Shown one piece after another: positions 6,979-10,822 of a DNA stretch of 10,822 bases. This DNA comes from Brevundimonas sp. UBA7534 (GTDB lineage: Bacteria > Pseudomonadota > Alphaproteobacteria > Caulobacterales > Caulobacteraceae), in assembly GCF_002479325.1 (NCBI RefSeq), contig NZ_DLMO01000055.1:12039-22860 (forward strand). The letters are read 5' to 3'. The notes under the pieces are model-generated. The model ran no database searches. It was given only the letters and a program-made list of their open reading frames with translations, and was not told where the DNA came from. The position numbers and the translations under genes were made by a program. How positions within the stretch are numbered: the first letter of the stretch is position 1; each line of letters starts with the position of its first letter.

Positions 6979-9500
6979 GCCGCGTCGTCGTCCATGCCCC
7001 GATGGCGGGTTGGCTGGCGGCGCTGAGCGAGGTTCCCGACGCCGCCTTCGCCGAAGGGCTGGTGGGGCCGGGCGTCGCGCTGGACCCGACGGACACGGCG
7101 GTGCGCGCGCCCTTCGACGGCGTGGTCGTCGGCCTGCCCGCCAGCCGTCACGCGGTCACGGTGCGATCGGCCGAGGGCGTGGAGGTGCTGATCCATGTCG
7201 GGCTGGAGACGGTGGCGCTGAACGGCGCGGGCTTTACGGCCCATGTCGCCGAGGGCGCGGCGGTGAAAACGGGCGACCTGCTGCTGACGCTGGATCTGGA
7301 GACCATCGCGGACGGGGCGCGCAGCCTGGTCTGCCCCATCGTCGTGGTGGGGGGCGGCGCGGCGACGGCGATGGAGCCGGGGCGGGCGGTGGCGGCGGGC
7401 TCTCCGATCCTGACAGTCTCGGTCGAAGGGACGGCCGTCGTCGCGGAGGCGGGGCAGGTGCTGACGGACCACGTGCGGGTCCCGCTGCCGCATGGGCTGC
7501 ACGCGCGGCCGGCGGCGCGGATCGCGGCCTGCGCCAAGGGATTTGACGCGCGGGTTGTGCTGACGCGCGGGGACCGGCGGGCCGATGCGGCCAGCCTGGT
7601 GGCCATGATGGGGCTGGGTGTGCGTGACGGCGACGAACTGGGCCTGGAGGCGTCGGGTCGTCAGGCGGCCGAGGCGCTGGACGCGGTTCGGGCGCTGATC
7701 CTGTCGGGCTTGGAAGAGGCGGCGTCGGGTCCGACGTCGACCGCGCGGGCGGCTCCGTCCGTCGCGGGGCCGGTCGTGGGCGAGGACGGCGAACTGATCT
7801 TGAGCGGCGTCACCGCGGCGCCGGGCCTGGCGGTCGGTCGGGCGGTGCGGCTGAAGCAGGGCGAGATCGCCGTGGCCGAGACCGGCCAGGGCGTGGCCAT
7901 TGAGACGGCGGCGCTACGTCAGGCGTTGGCGACCGTGCGTGCGGAAATCGCGCGGGCTGGGACCGAGGGCGGGGCGCACCGCCGCGCCATCCTGGCCGCG
8001 CACCTGGCCTTTCTGGACGATCCGGGCCTGATCGAGACGGCCGAACGGCACGTCGCCGAGGGACGCGGGGCGGGTTTCGCCTGGCGCGAGGCGACGCGGG
8101 CGGGGGCGGCCCTGTTCCGGGCGATGGACGATCCGCGCATGGCCGAGCGGGCCGACGATCTGCTGGATCTGGAACGGCAGGTGCTGATCGAACTGTCGGG
8201 CGAGGCGCCGCCGCCGCCCGCCGCCCTCGGGCCCGGATCCGTGGTGGTGGCGGACGACCTGTTGCCGTCGCAGCTGATGGCGCTGGACGCCGGGCGTCTG
8301 GCGGGGATCTGCACCGCGCGCGGCGGCCCGACGTCGCACGTCGCTATCCTGGCCGCCGCCCTGGGCGTGCCGGCGCTGGTCGCGGTGGGCGAGGGGCTGG
8401 ACCGGGTCGAGGACGGCGTGCTGGTGGTGCTGGACGCCGACGGCCGGCAGATGATCGCCGCCCCGTCCGCCGCCCGCCAGGCCCGCGCCCAGAGCGCGGC
8501 GGCGGCGCGCGAACGTCGCCGGGCCGACGCGCGAGCCCTGGCCATGGACGACGCCCGCACGGCCGATGGTCTCCGCATCGAAGTCTTCGCCAATCTCGGC
8601 GGGGCTGCCGAGGCGGCGCCGGCCGTGGCGGGAGGGGCCGAGGGGTGCGGCCTGCTGCGCACCGAATTCCTGTTCCTGGAGCGCGAGACGGCGCCTGACG
8701 AGGACGAGCAACTGGCCGAGTACCAGGCCATCGCCGACGCCCTGGACGGGCGCCCCCTGATCGTTCGGACGCTGGACGCGGGCGGCGACAAGCCCTTGCC
8801 CTATCTGCCGACCCCGCCGGAGGAGAACCCGGCGCTGGGCCTGCGCGGCGTGCGTTCGGGCCTGCACCGGCCCGACATCCTGCTGACCCAGCTGCGGGCC
8901 ATCTGCCGGGTGCGCGCCCGGGGGACGGTCGCGGTCATGCTGCCGATGATCGCCTCGGTCGCCGAGGTGCGGCAGGTTCGCGCGATGCTGGACGTCGCCG
9001 CCGCAGAAACGGGCGCGGCGACGCCGCTGCTGGGCGTGATGATCGAGACGCCGGCGGCGGCGATGACCACGGACATCCTGGCCCCGGCCATCGACTTCGT
9101 TTCGGTCGGGACCAACGACCTGACGCAATACGCCCTGGCGATGGATCGTCAGAACGCCGGCCTGGCGGCGCAGCTGGACGGACTGCATCCCGCCGTGCTG
9201 CGGCTGATCGCCCGATGCGCGAGCGGAGGCGGGTCGCTGAAATGGATCGGCGTGTGCGGCGGGCTGGCGTCCGATCCGGCGGCGGTCTTGATCCTGATCG
9301 GCCTGGGCGTGCGCGAACTGTCGGCCACGCCTGCCATGGTCGCCGAGATCAAGGCCGTCGTGCGCGCCGTGACGTTGGCGGACTGCCGCGCCCTGGCCGA
9401 ACAGGCCCTGGCGCTGGACAGCGCCGAGGCGGTGCGCGCCCTGGCCGGCGAGCGGCTGGCCGACCTGCTGAAACCCCGCGCCGTGGGAGCCGTGGCATGA
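6975..9500 (+). CDS. nagF: Fused PTS phosphotransferase EIIA-HPr-EI (multiphosphoryl transfer protein)
   Basis: This 841-aa cytoplasmic protein joins the three soluble PTS functions and passes phosphate from PEP to the sugar permease. Residues about 5-135 are a glucose-family EIIA with H59 and the phosphorylated H74 (in VLIHVGLETV), 15 residues apart like H75/H90 of E. coli EIIA-Glc. Residues about 162-250 are HPr with active H176 in GLHARPAAR. Residues about 273-836 are enzyme I: phospho-His455 in GGPTSHVAI, then GLLRTEFLFL, RTLDAGGDKP, NPALGLRGVR, IETPAA, GTNDLTQY and the conserved Cys761 in WIGVCGGLASDP. All expected phosphorylation and PEP-site signatures are present, so it looks fully functional. 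An equivalent fusion next to NagE is known in Pseudomonas as NagF, which supports the symbol. ATG 6975 is chosen because it overlaps the upstream stop, has GGGAG 8 nt before it, and EIIA homology begins at once. Confidence 0.95.
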   Translation: MSRVVVHAPMAGWLAALSEVPDAAFAEGLVGPGVALDPTDTAVRAPFDGVVVGLPASRHAVTVRSAEGVEVLIHVGLETVALNGAGFTAHVAEGAAVKTGDLLLTLDLETIADGARSLVCPIVVVGGGAATAMEPGRAVAAGSPILTVSVEGTAVVAEAGQVLTDHVRVPLPHGLHARPAARIAACAKGFDARVVLTRGDRRADAASLVAMMGLGVRDGDELGLEASGRQAAEALDAVRALILSGLEEAASGPTSTARAAPSVAGPVVGEDGELILSGVTAAPGLAVGRAVRLKQGEIAVAETGQGVAIETAALRQALATVRAEIARAGTEGGAHRRAILAAHLAFLDDPGLIETAERHVAEGRGAGFAWREATRAGAALFRAMDDPRMAERADDLLDLERQVLIELSGEAPPPPAALGPGSVVVADDLLPSQLMALDAGRLAGICTARGGPTSHVAILAAALGVPALVAVGEGLDRVEDGVLVVLDADGRQMIAAPSAARQARAQSAAAARERRRADARALAMDDARTADGLRIEVFANLGGAAEAAPAVAGGAEGCGLLRTEFLFLERETAPDEDEQLAEYQAIADALDGRPLIVRTLDAGGDKPLPYLPTPPEENPALGLRGVRSGLHRPDILLTQLRAICRVRARGTVAVMLPMIASVAEVRQVRAMLDVAAAETGAATPLLGVMIETPAAAMTTDILAPAIDFVSVGTNDLTQYALAMDRQNAGLAAQLDGLHPAVLRLIARCASGGGSLKWIGVCGGLASDPAAVLILIGLGVRELSATPAMVAEIKAVVRAVTLADCRALAEQALALDSAEAVRALAGERLADLLKPRAVGAVA
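9483..9500 (+). promoter_or_regulatory. Translational coupling junction nagF/nagE
   Basis: GTGGGAGC (9483-9490), six bases, then ATGA (9497-9500). It repeats exactly the octamer and spacing of the junction at 6961-6978, suggesting that the PTS proteins are kept in a fixed ratio. Confidence 0.7.
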
Positions 9501-10822
9501 AGATCGGTCTGTCCAGCCTGCAGCCCCTGGGCCGCGCCCTGATGCTGCCTATCGCCGTGCTGCCCATCGCGGGCCTGCTGCTGCGGCTGGGCCAGCCGGA
9601 CCTGCTGGACATCGCCTTCGTCTCGGCGGCGGGGCAGGCGGTGTTTTCCAATCTGGGGCTGCTGTTCGCCGTGGGCGTGGCTGTCGGCCTGGCGCGGGAC
9701 AACAATGGCGCGGCGGGCCTGGCGGGCGTGGTCGGCTATCTGATCGCGGTGGAGTCCGCCAAGGTGCTGCTGAGCGTTCCGCCCGAGGTCGTGGCGGGCC
9801 TGGCCGGCGATGCGGCGGACGCGGCCGCAAAGGCCTTCAAGGATCAGGCGATGGCGCGGCTGGGCGTGCCCATCGGCATCGTCTCGGGCCTGATCGCAGG
9901 CGACTTCTACAATCGCTTCTCGACCTTGAAGCTGCCCGACTATCTGGCCTTCTTCGGCGGGCGACGGTTCGTGCCGATCGCCTCGGGGCTGGCGGCGCTG
10001 GCCCTGGCGGCGATCGTAGGGCTGTCGTTCACCGCCATCGACCATGGCATCGACGTGTTCAGCCGGGCGGTCGTCGGATCGGGCGAGATCGGCCTTTTCG
10101 TCTACGGCCTGCTGAATCGGTTGCTGATCATCACCGGCCTGCATCACATCCTGAACAACGTGGCCTGGTTCATCGTCGGCGACTATCAGGGCGCGACGGG
10201 CGACCTGAACCGCTTCTTCGCGGGCGACCCGACCGCGGGCGTCTTCATGAGCGGCTTCTTCCCGGTGATGATGTTCGGCCTGCCCGCCGCCTGCCTGGCC
10301 ATGTATCACGCCGCCCGGCCCGAGCGGCGCAAGGCGGTGGGCGGGATGCTGGCGTCGCTGGCCCTGACCGCCTTCCTGACCGGCGTGACCGAGCCGATCG
10401 AGTTCACCTTCATGTTCCTGGCGCCGGTGCTCTACGCCATCCATGCGGTGCTGACCGGCGTTGCGATGGTGGTGATGGACCTGCTGGGGGTGCGGCTGGG
10501 CTTCACCTTCTCGGCGGGCCTGTTCGACTATGTGCTGAACTTCGGCAAGTCGACACGGCCGTGGCTGCTGATCCCCGTCGGCCTAGTCTATTTCGGCCTC
10601 TATTACGGCCTGTTCCGACTGTTCATCCGGGTGCTGGACCTGAAGACCCCGGGACGAGAGGACGCGCCGGTCGAAGCGGCGGCGGTTCCCGCGGTCGCCG
10701 GCGGCCGGGGCGAGGCCTTCGTCTTGGCCCTGGGCGGGGCTAGCAATCTGACCGGCGTGGCGGCCTGCACCACGCGGCTGAGACTGGGGATCGCCTCGCG
10801 CGAGGCGGTGGACGAGGCGGCG
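9497..10822 (+). CDS. nagE: PTS GlcNAc/glucose-family permease EIICB, partial at the right edge
   Basis: This inner-membrane permease moves and phosphorylates GlcNAc. The 442 residues present are open to the window end. EIIC (about 1-385) begins LQPLGRALMLPIAVLPIAGL and has several hydrophobic helices, the family signature LKLPDYLAFFGGRRFVPI, the H216-H217 pair in GLHHILNNV and GVTEPIEF with E299. A linker rich in Ala, Pro and Gly (about 388-406) leads to the EIIB domain, whose phosphorylated Cys424 lies in GVAACTTRLRL. No EIIA follows so far; the glucose-type EIIA is supplied by the upstream fusion, so together the two proteins make a complete PTS. EIICB members run roughly 480-580 aa, so most of EIIB is off the window. 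GlcNAc rather than glucose specificity is inferred from the hexosaminidase, NagB-II and GntR context. The start at 9497 overlaps the nagF stop. Confidence 0.93.
   Translation, partial: MKIGLSSLQPLGRALMLPIAVLPIAGLLLRLGQPDLLDIAFVSAAGQAVFSNLGLLFAVGVAVGLARDNNGAAGLAGVVGYLIAVESAKVLLSVPPEVVAGLAGDAADAAAKAFKDQAMARLGVPIGIVSGLIAGDFYNRFSTLKLPDYLAFFGGRRFVPIASGLAALALAAIVGLSFTAIDHGIDVFSRAVVGSGEIGLFVYGLLNRLLIITGLHHILNNVAWFIVGDYQGATGDLNRFFAGDPTAGVFMSGFFPVMMFGLPAACLAMYHAARPERRKAVGGMLASLALTAFLTGVTEPIEFTFMFLAPVLYAIHAVLTGVAMVVMDLLGVRLGFTFSAGLFDYVLNFGKSTRPWLLIPVGLVYFGLYYGLFRLFIRVLDLKTPGREDAPVEAAAVPAVAGGRGEAFVLALGGASNLTGVAACTTRLRLGIASREAVDEAA

Noticed and set aside
1..10822. A search for mobile elements, CRISPR arrays, tRNA genes or a defence/toxin system.
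   Set aside because: Coding is almost continuous and every gene belongs to one amino-sugar pathway; no repeats of array type, transposase motifs or cloverleaf sequences were seen. I found no sign of a wholly new system.

Overview
The window reads as one high-GC alphaproteobacterial locus for N-acetylglucosamine (GlcNAc) and chitooligosaccharide use. The long TonB-dependent receptor of the Xanthomonas/Caulobacter type, the GC-saturated third codon positions and the gene set together suggest Caulobacterales (a Caulobacter or Brevundimonas relative). That placement is inference from sequence character, not a database match. I see no mobile element, tRNA, rRNA or CRISPR array.

Layout. Positions 1-1666 carry a leftward arm: a GntR/UTRA-family regulator (1666-923) whose stop codon overlaps by one base the start of a double-SIS-domain glucosamine-6-phosphate deaminase (NagB-II type, 923 to beyond the left edge). 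Positions 1667-1927 are the divergent control region, with three related CATAT..TTGG(T)CTTG elements; one contains a perfect GACCA-TAT-TGGTC inverted repeat. The rightward arm begins with a 919-aa TonB-dependent receptor (1928-4687). A 176-bp gap rich in stem-loops follows (4688-4863). Then come three genes joined by ATGA overlaps: a secreted GH20 beta-N-acetylhexosaminidase (4864-6978), a fused EIIA-HPr-EI phosphotransferase protein (NagF type, 6975-9500) and a GlcNAc/glucose-family EIICB permease (NagE type, 9497 to beyond the right edge).

How the parts fit (inference from the families). The receptor imports chitooligosaccharides across the outer membrane. The hexosaminidase releases GlcNAc in the periplasm. 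The PTS takes it up as GlcNAc-6-phosphate, passing phosphate from EI His455 to HPr His176, EIIA His74 and EIIB Cys424. A deacetylase (NagA), not in this window, would give glucosamine-6-phosphate, which NagB-II converts to fructose-6-phosphate and ammonia. The GntR protein probably represses both arms through the intergenic sites until an amino-sugar phosphate binds its UTRA domain.

The system is of a known kind. The less ordinary points are the operator architecture, the hairpin cluster separating the receptor from the enzyme/PTS genes, the two identical GTGGGAGC-N6-ATGA coupling junctions, and a hexosaminidase whose only mature cysteines are four in its C-terminal domain.
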